NCBI GenBank assembly: GCA_030432295.1
Contig: JAUIHI010000006.1
Span: 186,001-250,000 of the forward strand
Length of the DNA stretch: 64,000 nt
Direction: 5' to 3'
Source of the DNA: Anaerolineae bacterium
GTDB taxonomy: Bacteria > Chloroflexota > Anaerolineae > Caldilineales > Caldilineaceae
Position numbers and translations under genes: made by a program. This document shows positions 43,591 to 52,558 of the stretch, one piece after another. Numbering within the stretch: position 1 is the first letter of the stretch; every line of letters starts with the position of its first letter. The notes beneath the pieces are model-generated. The model was not told the DNA's origin. It did not search any database and saw nothing but the letters and a program-made list of their open reading frames with translations.

Positions 43591-46367
43591 TGGGTATCTC
43601 CTGTTTTGCGTTTCTTGCGCCAGAACATCAGCGCAATCAATGCCCCAATCCCCACGGCGAGGAGTGCTTTGCGCTTTTTGGCCGCTGCCTTTCCTGCGCC
43701 CGGCTTTGGGGGTGTGGGCGCGTCTTTGTCCACCTCATCGAGCAGCGTGACCGTACCCGCATCGCCGTCCACGGCCAGCCGCATCCCGGATTTGATGCGT
43801 TCAGTCGCCACGCCTGTGCCCATCACCGCGGGGATGCCGTACTCCCGCGCCACAATCGAGCCGTGGGCCAGCGCGCCGCCCACGTCAGTCACCAGCCCCA
43901 CGGCCTGGGAAAAGAGGGGTGTCCAGGCCGGGGTGGTGGTCGTGCAGACCAGAATCGTGCCCGGTTTCATCCGGCTGAACTCTTCGACGGAATGGATAAC
44001 GCTGGCTGGCGCGGTGACCCGTCCGGTGCTGACCGCATAGCCGTTCAACACTGGCCCGGCATTGACAGCGCCGCTGGGGGTTGGGTCAAATAGGGAGAGT
44101 TTGATGGGGCCAAGTCGGATGACGCCACTCTCTGGCACTTTGGCAGGCGGGGTAAGCTGCTTGCGGGACTCGCGCAGGGCACGCCGTTCCTGCGCGGTTT
44201 GGGCAAAGGCGGGGACGCTCTCTCCCGCGGCCCTGGCCTCAATCGCGGCGCTGATCTCCCCGCTGTTCAGATAGTAGATGTCATCCGGCCTGGCGATGGC
44301 TCCCGCAGCGGTCAGGCGCTGGCCCAACTCCGCGGCCAACTTGCGCACAGTCGGCCAGGCCCCACCCAGATAGAACATCACACCCTCCCGGTAGGGCGCG
44401 TACTTCTTCGTCCATTTCCACACCCAGCCGAAGAGCCGACGGGAGAGGGGATTGAGGCCAGCCATCGTCTGCTCGATCAGAGCATCCCGCTCCCGGGCCA
44501 TCTTCGTTTGTCGCACACGCACAGCCTCTGCCGGTGGCTTCTCGACCAATGCCTTCAGGCTCAAAAACACAGGCAGGGGGTCTTCGCCTTGGGTGGGTAC
44601 GGCAAAATCCAGATTGTAGATTTGATGGCCGTAGGCGGCCAGATAGTGCCCAATGCTCTCCAGTACAGGCTGCCCGTCGGGATGGGCGGCCAGGGCTGAG
44701 GGGAGTTGATGGGCCTGGGTGTGGAGTACGGTTTGGCTCAGGGATTCGTTGCCGCGGATGGTGTCGGCAATCTCTTCCATAGCGGCCTGAGCGTCCAGGG
44801 CCTTGGAGTCGAAACCACGCAAAAAAGCCGAACTGCCCAGACCCGCCTTGGGCAAGGCGGTGCGAAACAGGAACGACTTGAGAAGTTTATCAAAGACCGG
44901 ATCTAACACTCGTGACAAGCCCAGGCTGAGGGCTGACCCCCACCAATACATACTGTCTGCCACGGCCATCTCGCGGATGCCTTCCAAAAGCGCGGCATCG
45001 CTGGTGCTGGCCAGGTCAAGGCTGCCCCAACGGGCGAAGAGTGCCTGGTAGTTGGGCAAGACAGATGCTTCCCAATCGAAGGCCGGCATATTGAGCATTT
45101 TGAAGATACGGGGATAGACGACGATCATCGACCAGGCCGACTGCGCGTCCATCTTGAAACTGCCCGTTGTGTAGGCGTAGCCGTTGATTGTATTGGCAAA
45201 TCCTTGGGGCATCATCTTTTCCAGGTCAAACTGGACATTCGCCAACCCGCCCATCTGATCGATCAACTCACTGATCGATTGATATAACCCGCGCTGCACA
45301 TAGAGGTCTTCGAAGAGGGGCGAGAGGGGTTCGGGCATGTGTTCGACAATCTGGCGGCGCATCCAAATCGTCTTGGGAAAGGGCGGCTCCCACACCACAT
45401 TTTTGAGCGGCGCAGGTGGCAGGGAGGTGATGGGGCGGGCCTGGAGGATGGTAATTCTGCCGTCGGCTATGGCCCATTCGATGTCCATCGCCATTCCGTA
45501 GTGTTCTTCGATACGTGCGCCCAGGCGGGCCAATGCCAAAGCAGTAGTATCATCCAACACCGGCTGGTTCTGCTGCTCCAAAGGAACTGTCTGCTCCGCT
45601 GTACCCGCCTCTGTACGGACGGTCATCACCGTTTTTGCCGCGGTCTCGCGGGAGACGATCTGCCACTTCGTTTTATCCACCAGCACGCTGTCCGGGGAGA
45701 CCAGTCCGCCCACAATCGCCTCGCCCAGCCCCCAGGTGGCATTGATAAGAATTTCGTCCCGCTGGCCGGTGACCGGATTGGCTGTGAAGAGAATGCCGGA
45801 TGCGTACGCGGGAATCAACACTTGCACGACGACGGCCAGACTGACCGTGGCCGGATCGATGGCCTGGCGTTGGCGGTAGGCAATGGCACGGGCTGTCCAC
45901 AGACTGGCCCAACACTTTTTCACCGCCTCCAGCAGAGCGGCTTCCCCGCGTATATTGAGAAAAGTGTCCTGCTGTCCTGCAAAGCTGGCGCCGGGCAGGT
46001 CCTCGGCGGTGGCCGACGAGCGCACGGCAACGGCCTCGCCACCAGACTCGATGAGTTGCCCGTATGCGTCTGTGATCTGCGCGGCCAGTTCATCCCCCAT
46101 TTTGCCCTGGGCAAAGAGGGCACGGATTTTCTCCGAAGCCGACTGGGCCGATCCGGGATCGTCCGCGGTCACCGTCCGGGCCAGTTCGACGATCGATGCC
46201 TGTAAACCGTTGGCCTGGACAAAGGCGTCATAGGCGGCGGTGGTCAGGACAAAGCCCGGGGGCACAGGAAAACCCGCCGCGGTCATCTCGCCCAGGTTAG
46301 CCCCTTTGCCACCCGCGGCGGGGATGTCGGTTTTGCTCAGTTGCGAAAACAGAACTGTATAAGGCAT
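43587..46367 (-). CDS. PEP-synthase/rifampicin-phosphotransferase-like enzyme with C-terminal membrane tail
   Basis: 926 residues. The N-terminal ATP-grasp part has GGKGANLGEM, VAVRSSATAEDLPGASFAGQ and TILQARPI. A helical middle domain of about 450 residues (EHMPEPLSPLFEDLYVQRG) resembles the antibiotic-binding domain of Rph. The swiveling His domain has GGALAHGSIVAREYGIPAV with the phospho-accepting His. Unusually it ends with a Pro/Gly/Ala-Lys linker and one hydrophobic helix (LLAVGIGALIALMFW) followed by basic residues. The standard C-terminal PEP-binding domain of PpsA is missing, so Rph-like phosphorylation of a small molecule is more likely than PEP synthesis. Confidence 0.85.
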   Translation of the reverse strand: MPYTVLFSQLSKTDIPAAGGKGANLGEMTAAGFPVPPGFVLTTAAYDAFVQANGLQASIVELARTVTADDPGSAQSASEKIRALFAQGKMGDELAAQITDAYGQLIESGGEAVAVRSSATAEDLPGASFAGQQDTFLNIRGEAALLEAVKKCWASLWTARAIAYRQRQAIDPATVSLAVVVQVLIPAYASGILFTANPVTGQRDEILINATWGLGEAIVGGLVSPDSVLVDKTKWQIVSRETAAKTVMTVRTEAGTAEQTVPLEQQNQPVLDDTTALALARLGARIEEHYGMAMDIEWAIADGRITILQARPITSLPPAPLKNVVWEPPFPKTIWMRRQIVEHMPEPLSPLFEDLYVQRGLYQSISELIDQMGGLANVQFDLEKMMPQGFANTINGYAYTTGSFKMDAQSAWSMIVVYPRIFKMLNMPAFDWEASVLPNYQALFARWGSLDLASTSDAALLEGIREMAVADSMYWWGSALSLGLSRVLDPVFDKLLKSFLFRTALPKAGLGSSAFLRGFDSKALDAQAAMEEIADTIRGNESLSQTVLHTQAHQLPSALAAHPDGQPVLESIGHYLAAYGHQIYNLDFAVPTQGEDPLPVFLSLKALVEKPPAEAVRVRQTKMARERDALIEQTMAGLNPLSRRLFGWVWKWTKKYAPYREGVMFYLGGAWPTVRKLAAELGQRLTAAGAIARPDDIYYLNSGEISAAIEARAAGESVPAFAQTAQERRALRESRKQLTPPAKVPESGVIRLGPIKLSLFDPTPSGAVNAGPVLNGYAVSTGRVTAPASVIHSVEEFSRMKPGTILVCTTTTPAWTPLFSQAVGLVTDVGGALAHGSIVAREYGIPAVMGTGVATERIKSGMRLAVDGDAGTVTLLDEVDKDAPTPPKPGAGKAAAKKRKALLAVGIGALIALMFWRKKRKTGDTQ

Positions 46368-46396
46368 TGTTCTTCCTCTCTATGCACGCCAATCTT

Positions 46397-47689
46397 CTAT
46401 GCATGCAACGCCAGCAAAAAGGGATCCGCCAGCATCTCGCGCAAATACCCCAAAAAGCGTGCCCCATCAGCGCCGTTGATGAGCCGGTGATCGAAGCCCA
46501 GGGTCAACGGAAGCATCAGCCGGGGGCGCACTTTGCCGTTGACATAGCGGGGCAACTCCCGTCCGCCGGCCACGCCCAGAATGGCGACCTGGGGCCAGTT
46601 GACAATCGGTGTGATGCCGGTCAGCCCCAGTCCGCCCAGATTGGAGAGGGTGAAACCCGCGCCCTGCAAATCGTCCATCCCCAGCCGATTCTGACGGGCT
46701 TTGCCGGTCAGTTCGGCCAGTTCCTGGGCAATCTGCAGCAGACTTTTGCCCTCCACATCCCGCAGCACAGGCACCAGCAGCCCCCGCTCCGTGTCCATAG
46801 CCACGCCGATGTGAATGTACTCCCGCAGAACCACCTCATTTTTCTCAGTGTCCAACGCCGCATTGAAAATAGGAAACTCGGCCAAAGCCGACGCCAGCGC
46901 TTTGACCAGAATGGCAGTGAGGGTGAGTGAACCACCCGCTTCGGCCACCCGGCCTTTATGGCGCTGGCGGGCTGCCTCCAGTTCGGTGATGTCCGCTTCC
47001 TCTTGCAGCCAGGCGTGGGGGATTTCGCTCCAATTCCGCTGCATATTGACTGCTGTCACCTGTCCGATGCGGCTGAGGGGCTGGCGCTGGACCGGGCCAA
47101 AGGCTGCGATATCGGGCAGGGGTGAGTGCGCAGGAGCGGAATCGTTCGCAGTTGGACGTTCAGTGAGCAGGCGGCGGGCGTGGGCCTTTACATCCTGCAC
47201 GCTGATGCGGCCCCGGAAGCCGCTGCCGTGCACATCGCCAATGTCGATGCCCAACTCCCGCGCCATCCGTCGGGAGACAGGCCCGGCGGGGACGTTCTCG
47301 CCCGCGGGGCGGGGGAAGGGCGGGATATCCGGCGAAGTCTCGGGCATTGGTGGCGGGGTCTGTGGGGCAGGCGGCGACGTCGTTTCGACCGGTGCTTTGG
47401 CTGGCGCTTCGGTCGGCGGCAGTGGCGTTTGTGTGGCGACGGACTCGCTATCCTCCGTCAGCGTAGCGAAGACATCCCCAGCCTGGATTTCGTCGCCGAC
47501 AGCGACGGAAAGCGTCTCCACAATCCCGGCCGCGTCCGCGGGCACTTCGACGGTCACTTTGTCTGTCTCCACTTCGATCAGCGGCTGGCCCACAGCCACC
47601 CGATCGCCTACGCTGACCAGCAGCCCGGCGATGACCGCTTTTGTAACCCCTTCGCCCAAAGACGGCAATTGTAACGTGCGTGTACCCAT
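46397..47689 (-). CDS. aceF: pyruvate dehydrogenase E2, dihydrolipoamide acetyltransferase
   Basis: 430 residues with a single lipoyl domain: Lys44 in VETDKVTVEVP is the lipoylation site. A Pro/Ala/Thr-rich linker leads to the subunit-binding domain (VSRRMARELGIDIGDV) and the catalytic domain ending with FDHRLINGADGARF, where His401 and Asn405 are catalytic (Asn at this place is known in some pyruvate-type E2). It transfers acetyl groups to CoA. It lies 150 bases after aceE, which encodes its E1 partner; no E3 gene is in the window. Confidence 0.92.
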   Translation of the reverse strand: MGTRTLQLPSLGEGVTKAVIAGLLVSVGDRVAVGQPLIEVETDKVTVEVPADAAGIVETLSVAVGDEIQAGDVFATLTEDSESVATQTPLPPTEAPAKAPVETTSPPAPQTPPPMPETSPDIPPFPRPAGENVPAGPVSRRMARELGIDIGDVHGSGFRGRISVQDVKAHARRLLTERPTANDSAPAHSPLPDIAAFGPVQRQPLSRIGQVTAVNMQRNWSEIPHAWLQEEADITELEAARQRHKGRVAEAGGSLTLTAILVKALASALAEFPIFNAALDTEKNEVVLREYIHIGVAMDTERGLLVPVLRDVEGKSLLQIAQELAELTGKARQNRLGMDDLQGAGFTLSNLGGLGLTGITPIVNWPQVAILGVAGGRELPRYVNGKVRPRLMLPLTLGFDHRLINGADGARFLGYLREMLADPFLLALHA

Positions 47690-47707
47690 TGTTTCACCTG
47701 TGATGTG

Positions 47708-47837
47708 AAAGAATAGAACGCGGATGACGCGGATTGGGCTGATTTTTGCGGATCAGAAAGCGACAATATCTGCGGAATTCGCATCGTAAAAATCCGCGCC
47801 TATCCGTTTGTTCCGCGTCATCCGCGTTCTATTCTTT
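47708..47837. repeat. 26-bp perfect inverted repeat
   Basis: AAAGAATAGAACGCGGATGA... (47708-47733) pairs perfectly with 47812-47837 around a 78-base loop. It fills the gap between aceE and the E2 gene. Its left arm shares 21 bases exactly with 28605-28625. Confidence 0.85.
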
Positions 47838-47839
47838 TC

Positions 47840-50533
47840 CTATTTCTGCGCGGCGGAAGGTTTGTCCGGGTCGATTCCGTAGCGGGCGATGGCGTCTTCC
47901 AGGACGGATGTTTCCAGGCTGCCCTGCTCCACCAGCCCGTAGAGCGCTGTGACTGCGATGTGCTCGGCGCTGATTTCGAAATAATCGCGCAGGGCCGGGC
48001 GGGACTCAGACAGGCCGAAGCCGTCTGTGCCCAGGATGTGATAGGGGCCGGGGACCCAGCGGGCGATGCGGTTGGCCAGGGCCTTCATATAGTCCGAGGC
48101 CGCCACAAAGACGCCGGTCTCTTCCGCCAGCAGACGGGCCACGTAGGGCATGCGCGGCGCCGCGGACGGGTGCAGCCGGTTCCAGCGATCGGCCTCCTCG
48201 GCCTCCCGGAAGAGTTCGTTGTAGCTGGTCACGCTCCACACATCCGCGGCCACGCCCAATTCGGCCAGCAACTCCTGGGCACGCAAGGCTTCAAGCAGAA
48301 TCGGCCCGCTGCCGAAGAGATGTGCCCTGCGTCCGTCGGTGGCGGCCATCTGCGAACGGCGATAGCAGTACATCCCCTGCAAAATTCCCTCTTCAATCCC
48401 CGGCTCCCCTTCCTTTGGCTCAGGCATCGTTGCCATCGGATAGGTTTCGTTGTAGACGGTGAGGTAGTAGAAGATGTGTTCCTGCTCTTCGTACATCCGG
48501 CGGATGCCGTCGCGCACAATCACCGCCAGTTCGTAGGCAAAGGCCGGGTCGTAGCTTTTCAGGTTGGGGACAGTCTGGGCCACCACCTGGGAATGGCCGT
48601 CCTGGTGTTGCAGCCCTTCACCGTTGAGGGTCGTGCGTCCGGCTGTGCCCCCCATCAGAAAGCCCCGGCAGAGCATATCCCCGCAGGCCCAAATCATATC
48701 CCCCACCCGCTGGAAGCCGAAGATGGAGTAGAAGAAGTAGAAGGGAATGGTCGGCACGCCGTGGACCGCATAGGCTGTGCCCGCGGCCAGAAAAGAGGCC
48801 ATCGCGCCCACTTCGCAGATGCCCTCCTGCAGAATCTGGCCGTCGGTGGCCTCCCGATAGGGCAGCAGACTCTGGATGTCCACGGGCGTGTAGTTCTGGC
48901 CGAAAGCGGAGTAGATGCCCGCATCTTTGAACAGCCCTTCCAGCCCGAAAGTGCGGGCCTCGTCGGGTACAATCGGTACGACGTAGCGCCCGATCTTCTC
49001 GTCCTTCAGCAGCCGGGCCAGCAGACGCACACTGGCCGCAGTGGTGGAGAGTTCCCGGCTGCCGGAGCCTTGCAAAAATTCGGCTAGATTTTCCAGGGGT
49101 GGGGCGGGGAGAGGTGGACAGTTGACGCTGCGTTGGGGCAGATAGCCGCCCAATTGCGCCCGCCGTTCGTGGAGATAGCGCAGTTCCGGGCTGTCCTGGG
49201 CCGGGCGGTAAAATTCGGCCCGGGTGATGGCCTCTTTGTCCAGGGGAATCTGGTAGCGCCGGGCGACTTCCAGCCGCTCCTCCGCGCTCAGTTGCTTCAT
49301 CTGGTGGGCGGTGTTGCGCCCCTGGCCCGCGTGGCCCATCCCATCGCCCTTGACAGTTTTGATGAGGATGACCGTCGGCTTGCCCGTCGTCTCCAATGCC
49401 CGGCGATAGGCCGCGTAGATTTTCTTGGGGTCCTGGCCGCCCCGCTGGATCGAGCGCACCTCTTCGTCGGTGAGCGAACTCATCAGCTGCTCCAAATCCG
49501 GGTTGTTGGCGACCCAGCGCTCCCGCTGCACATCGCCGGAGGAGGTGGAGTAGTACTGGTACTCGCCGTCCACCGCAGCATCCATACGCCGTTGCAGTGC
49601 GCCGGTCTGGTCGCGAGCCAGCAGACCGTCCCAGCCACCGCCCCAGACGACCTTCAGCACATTCCAGTCCGCGCCCCGGAAGGCCCGCTCCAATTCCTGA
49701 ATGATCTTACCGTTGCCCCGCACAGGCCCGTCCAGCCGTTGCAGATTGCAATTGACCACCAGAATCAGATTGTCCAGCCCTTCTCTGGCCGCGACGCTGA
49801 TTGTACCCAGCACCTCTGGTTCGTCGGCCTCGCCATCGCCGATGAAGCACCAGATTTTGCCGCCGTTGGCCGGTTTTAGCCCCCGGTTTTCCAGGTATTT
49901 GGCGAAGCGGGCCTGATAGATGGCGGATGGAGTGGAAAGGCCCATCGACGCGCTGGGGGCCTGCCAGAAGTCGGGCATGTGGCGGGGATGGGGATAGGAG
50001 CTAAGACCGCCGCCCGGCTGCAACTCCCGGCGGAAGTTGTGCAACTGCGTCTCGCTCAAGCGGCCTTCCAGAAAGGCCCGGGCGTAGATGCCCGGCGAGG
50101 CGTGGGGCTGGAAGAATATCAGATCGCCGCCGTACTCAGCGCTGCGGTTGCGGAAGAAGTGGTTGAATGCGACTTCCGTCAATGTGGCTGCGGAGGCATA
50201 GGTGGCGATGTGGCCGCCCACGCCGGAGCCGGAATCCGCGGCCTGCATGACCATCGCCATCGCATTCCAGCGGATGATGGCCTCGATGCGCTGCTCGACT
50301 TCCAAATCCCCGGGGTAGAGGGGTTGCTCGGAGACGTGGATGGTGTTGCGGTAGGGGGTGTTGAGGGTGGCCTCGTTGAGGGCAATCCCCGCGCCCAGTA
50401 CATAATTTTGCAGGGAGCGCAGTATATCCCGTACGCCATCCGGGCCATAGGCCTGGTGGATGTAGGCGATGGATTCCAGCCACTCCTGCTTGTCCAGGGC
50501 GATCTGTTCGATGGGTGTAGTCTCGGTGAGCAT
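47840..50533 (-). CDS. aceE: pyruvate dehydrogenase E1, homodimeric type
   Basis: 897 residues, close to the E. coli enzyme (887). The thiamine diphosphate motif starts at FIGDGEADEPE and ends in NCNLQRLDGPV. DSGSGVGGHIATYAS is the N-terminal active-site block, and the C-terminal transketolase-like part has ITGAT-type spacing (GGTAGRTTLNGEG). It decarboxylates pyruvate and acetylates the lipoyl group of E2. GAGGTG lies eight bases before the ATG. TATACA with a weak TGGAAT 17 bases away lies in the gap upstream. Homodimeric E1 in this kind of genome is less common than the alpha/beta form. Confidence 0.96.
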   Translation of the reverse strand: MLTETTPIEQIALDKQEWLESIAYIHQAYGPDGVRDILRSLQNYVLGAGIALNEATLNTPYRNTIHVSEQPLYPGDLEVEQRIEAIIRWNAMAMVMQAADSGSGVGGHIATYASAATLTEVAFNHFFRNRSAEYGGDLIFFQPHASPGIYARAFLEGRLSETQLHNFRRELQPGGGLSSYPHPRHMPDFWQAPSASMGLSTPSAIYQARFAKYLENRGLKPANGGKIWCFIGDGEADEPEVLGTISVAAREGLDNLILVVNCNLQRLDGPVRGNGKIIQELERAFRGADWNVLKVVWGGGWDGLLARDQTGALQRRMDAAVDGEYQYYSTSSGDVQRERWVANNPDLEQLMSSLTDEEVRSIQRGGQDPKKIYAAYRRALETTGKPTVILIKTVKGDGMGHAGQGRNTAHQMKQLSAEERLEVARRYQIPLDKEAITRAEFYRPAQDSPELRYLHERRAQLGGYLPQRSVNCPPLPAPPLENLAEFLQGSGSRELSTTAASVRLLARLLKDEKIGRYVVPIVPDEARTFGLEGLFKDAGIYSAFGQNYTPVDIQSLLPYREATDGQILQEGICEVGAMASFLAAGTAYAVHGVPTIPFYFFYSIFGFQRVGDMIWACGDMLCRGFLMGGTAGRTTLNGEGLQHQDGHSQVVAQTVPNLKSYDPAFAYELAVIVRDGIRRMYEEQEHIFYYLTVYNETYPMATMPEPKEGEPGIEEGILQGMYCYRRSQMAATDGRRAHLFGSGPILLEALRAQELLAELGVAADVWSVTSYNELFREAEEADRWNRLHPSAAPRMPYVARLLAEETGVFVAASDYMKALANRIARWVPGPYHILGTDGFGLSESRPALRDYFEISAEHIAVTALYGLVEQGSLETSVLEDAIARYGIDPDKPSAAQK

Positions 50534-50693
50534 CGGTGCACCTCTGGGCGGAAAGTTTGTATAATGCCCTATTCTACCCTATTCCAGACTGGCACGCACG
50601 AACAATCAGTAGCCACGCATTTCTCCGCAGCAAACTCTCAAATGGATAGTCCAGTTTCAACAGATGGAAGCAGTGTTCAATAGAGAGGGGGCT

Positions 50694-51419
50694 TCAAACA
50701 GAGCGTATCAATAGAAGCAACCCCAGCCCGGCCACAATTCCATAGAGCAGGCGGCTGAAGCGCTGGCCAGGGATGCGTCGGTTCATCCAATGGCCTGCCG
50801 CGACCGCGGCAACCATTGGGATCAGGCAAAAGATGAAAAGGACGAAGACCTGTCGATTCCACAGGCCACCCGCAGCGTGGCTGAGGCTGATGGCGAAGCC
50901 CGAAGGCAGAAAGAATCCCTGCAACGTAGCCCGGAAGCGGACCGGCGACCAGCGACGCAGCGCACCGTAAACCACCACCGGAGGCCCGTTTGTGTTGTAG
51001 GCTGCGCCCAGCGCCCCGGCCAATCCACCAAAAAGGTAGACCCAGCGGGCGTTGGGCAGTTTGGGCAGCACAGGCCGCAGCAACGCATAGAGACCAAAGG
51101 CGATCAGCAGCAGCCCCAGCCCGCCCGACACAAATTCTTCCGGGGCCACCCGGATCAGCCAAATCCCTGCCGGCATCCCCGCAAACGAAGCCAGCACCAG
51201 CCGCCAGGCATCTCCCAACTCCACATCCCGCCAGCTTCGCAGCAGAATCATCCCGGACATCGCCGCGGCCATCAGCCCTACCAGTGGGGTGGCGGTCTGA
51301 ATGCCGAGCAGAATTGTGAGCAGAGGCATAGCGATCAGCGCGTCGCCAAAGCCGACCGAGGAACGGGCAAAGGTGGAGAGAAAGGCGACGAGGAGGACGA
51401 GGGGGAGGGTTTGATTCAT
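50694..51419 (-). CDS. TauE/SafE family membrane permease
   Basis: 241 residues from the ATG at 51419; an in-frame GTG 15 codons earlier would overlap the preceding gene. It has eight or so hydrophobic segments, with the family opening FARSSVGFGDALIAMPLL and the repeat-like LGAAYNTNGPPVVVYGAL. The family exports sulfite, sulfoacetate or other sulfur-containing anions, though many members are uncharacterised. It is the last gene of the sulfotransferase-rich operon, 11 bases after the previous stop, which makes a sulfur link attractive. That link is an inference. Confidence 0.85.
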   Translation of the reverse strand: MNQTLPLVLLVAFLSTFARSSVGFGDALIAMPLLTILLGIQTATPLVGLMAAAMSGMILLRSWRDVELGDAWRLVLASFAGMPAGIWLIRVAPEEFVSGGLGLLLIAFGLYALLRPVLPKLPNARWVYLFGGLAGALGAAYNTNGPPVVVYGALRRWSPVRFRATLQGFFLPSGFAISLSHAAGGLWNRQVFVLFIFCLIPMVAAVAAGHWMNRRIPGQRFSRLLYGIVAGLGLLLLIRSV

Positions 51420-51430
51420 TGGGGGGCGGC

Positions 51431-52558
51431 CTACGATGTCCGCAACAGTTTGCGGACCGACCACCGCAGAAAACCGGACAGCGCAGGCGTGCCCGCGTGT
51501 AATTGGGTGTAGCCAATGAATCCTCCGGGTTTTTCACCCAAAACTCCAGCGGCGGCCTGGGCATGGTAACGCTGATAGAATTGCCAGGCGTGTCCGAACT
51601 GTCCAGGCAGGTGGGGTGGTCGGGCCAGGGCGCGAAAGAGTCTCTCTTCCACGCCGGAAACTGATATCTGGCCTAGCCGTTCCATCGACGCGTCTGGAGC
51701 CGTCCCAACAAAGAGACGGTTGAGATAGGCCAGGCTAGCGCGAACCGGCAATGCCACCCGGTGCTGCTGGGAAACTTGCACAAGTCGCTCCCAATCCACC
51801 CCATCCTTTCCATCCTCTGCCCGGCGCAGAAGCAGAACCATCTCGGCCAGTCTGTCGTAGCGGGGCAGCGGTGCCCAAGCGCAGGCAAGGGTGGCGAGAC
51901 GCGCGATCTGGTGCGCGGGCTGTAGCACCTGGACGGTGCGATCTGACACAGAAAGTGAACGAGTCTCTGTCCAAAAGGTCTCATCCCCACCATTCCCCTG
52001 CCAATCGCCGAGTGCACGCCAATGGAGCGTGACTGTGCGTCCCTGGGCGTTGGCAAAAGGCTGGGAAGGGCGAATCTGGCGGGCTGCTGGAGTCAATTGC
52101 TCCGGGGCGCGGCCCACGGGCTGCCAGCCCCGACGCGTCAGCAGAGCGATGGCGGTGGGTATCTGTTCGGGGCGAACGAGCAGGTCCGTATCAGCAGAGG
52201 GAAGTGGATGCTCCTCCACGGCAGTAGGTGGACTTTGCAGTAGTAGGGCAGGAATTCCGGCGTCTTGCAGGGCAGCTACAACCCCAGCCCCGACCTGTTG
52301 CTGCAACTGACCCTCGGTCCAGGCCCGGCGGTAGATGCCTTTGAGCCGATCCATCACTGGATCATCTGTGCCGTTTTGTTGAAGGGTCCGATAGACCAGA
52401 GGCAGCAGTCGGAAACTACCCACGTCCCACTGTTTCCGCTCAAAATTCACCCGGGCGTGCCATTCCGCCCAGGCAGCGATGGCCTCCGTGCCGGGTAGCA
52501 GGGCCGCGGCCAGGAGAAGTTCCTGTTCCGGGTGGGGGTAGAAGGGGGGGGGGGTCAT
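51431..52558 (-). CDS. NTP_transf_5-type nucleotidyltransferase family protein
   Basis: 375 residues. The central block LLQSPPTAVEEHPLPSADTD with LLVRPEQIPTAIALLTRRGW resembles the PF14907 family (nucleotidyltransferase-like, often found in polysaccharide clusters), where Asp residues in SADTDLL would bind metal. The usual KG before the first Asp is replaced by QS, so catalysis is uncertain. A short helical tail follows. Its ATG overlaps the stop of the GH130-like gene (ATGA). Confidence 0.6.
   Translation of the reverse strand: MTPPPFYPHPEQELLLAAALLPGTEAIAAWAEWHARVNFERKQWDVGSFRLLPLVYRTLQQNGTDDPVMDRLKGIYRRAWTEGQLQQQVGAGVVAALQDAGIPALLLQSPPTAVEEHPLPSADTDLLVRPEQIPTAIALLTRRGWQPVGRAPEQLTPAARQIRPSQPFANAQGRTVTLHWRALGDWQGNGGDETFWTETRSLSVSDRTVQVLQPAHQIARLATLACAWAPLPRYDRLAEMVLLLRRAEDGKDGVDWERLVQVSQQHRVALPVRASLAYLNRLFVGTAPDASMERLGQISVSGVEERLFRALARPPHLPGQFGHAWQFYQRYHAQAAAGVLGEKPGGFIGYTQLHAGTPALSGFLRWSVRKLLRTS

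Noticed and set aside
47960-49087. 375-codon frame opposite aceE
   Set aside because: Antisense shadow of aceE, with no motif or ribosome site.
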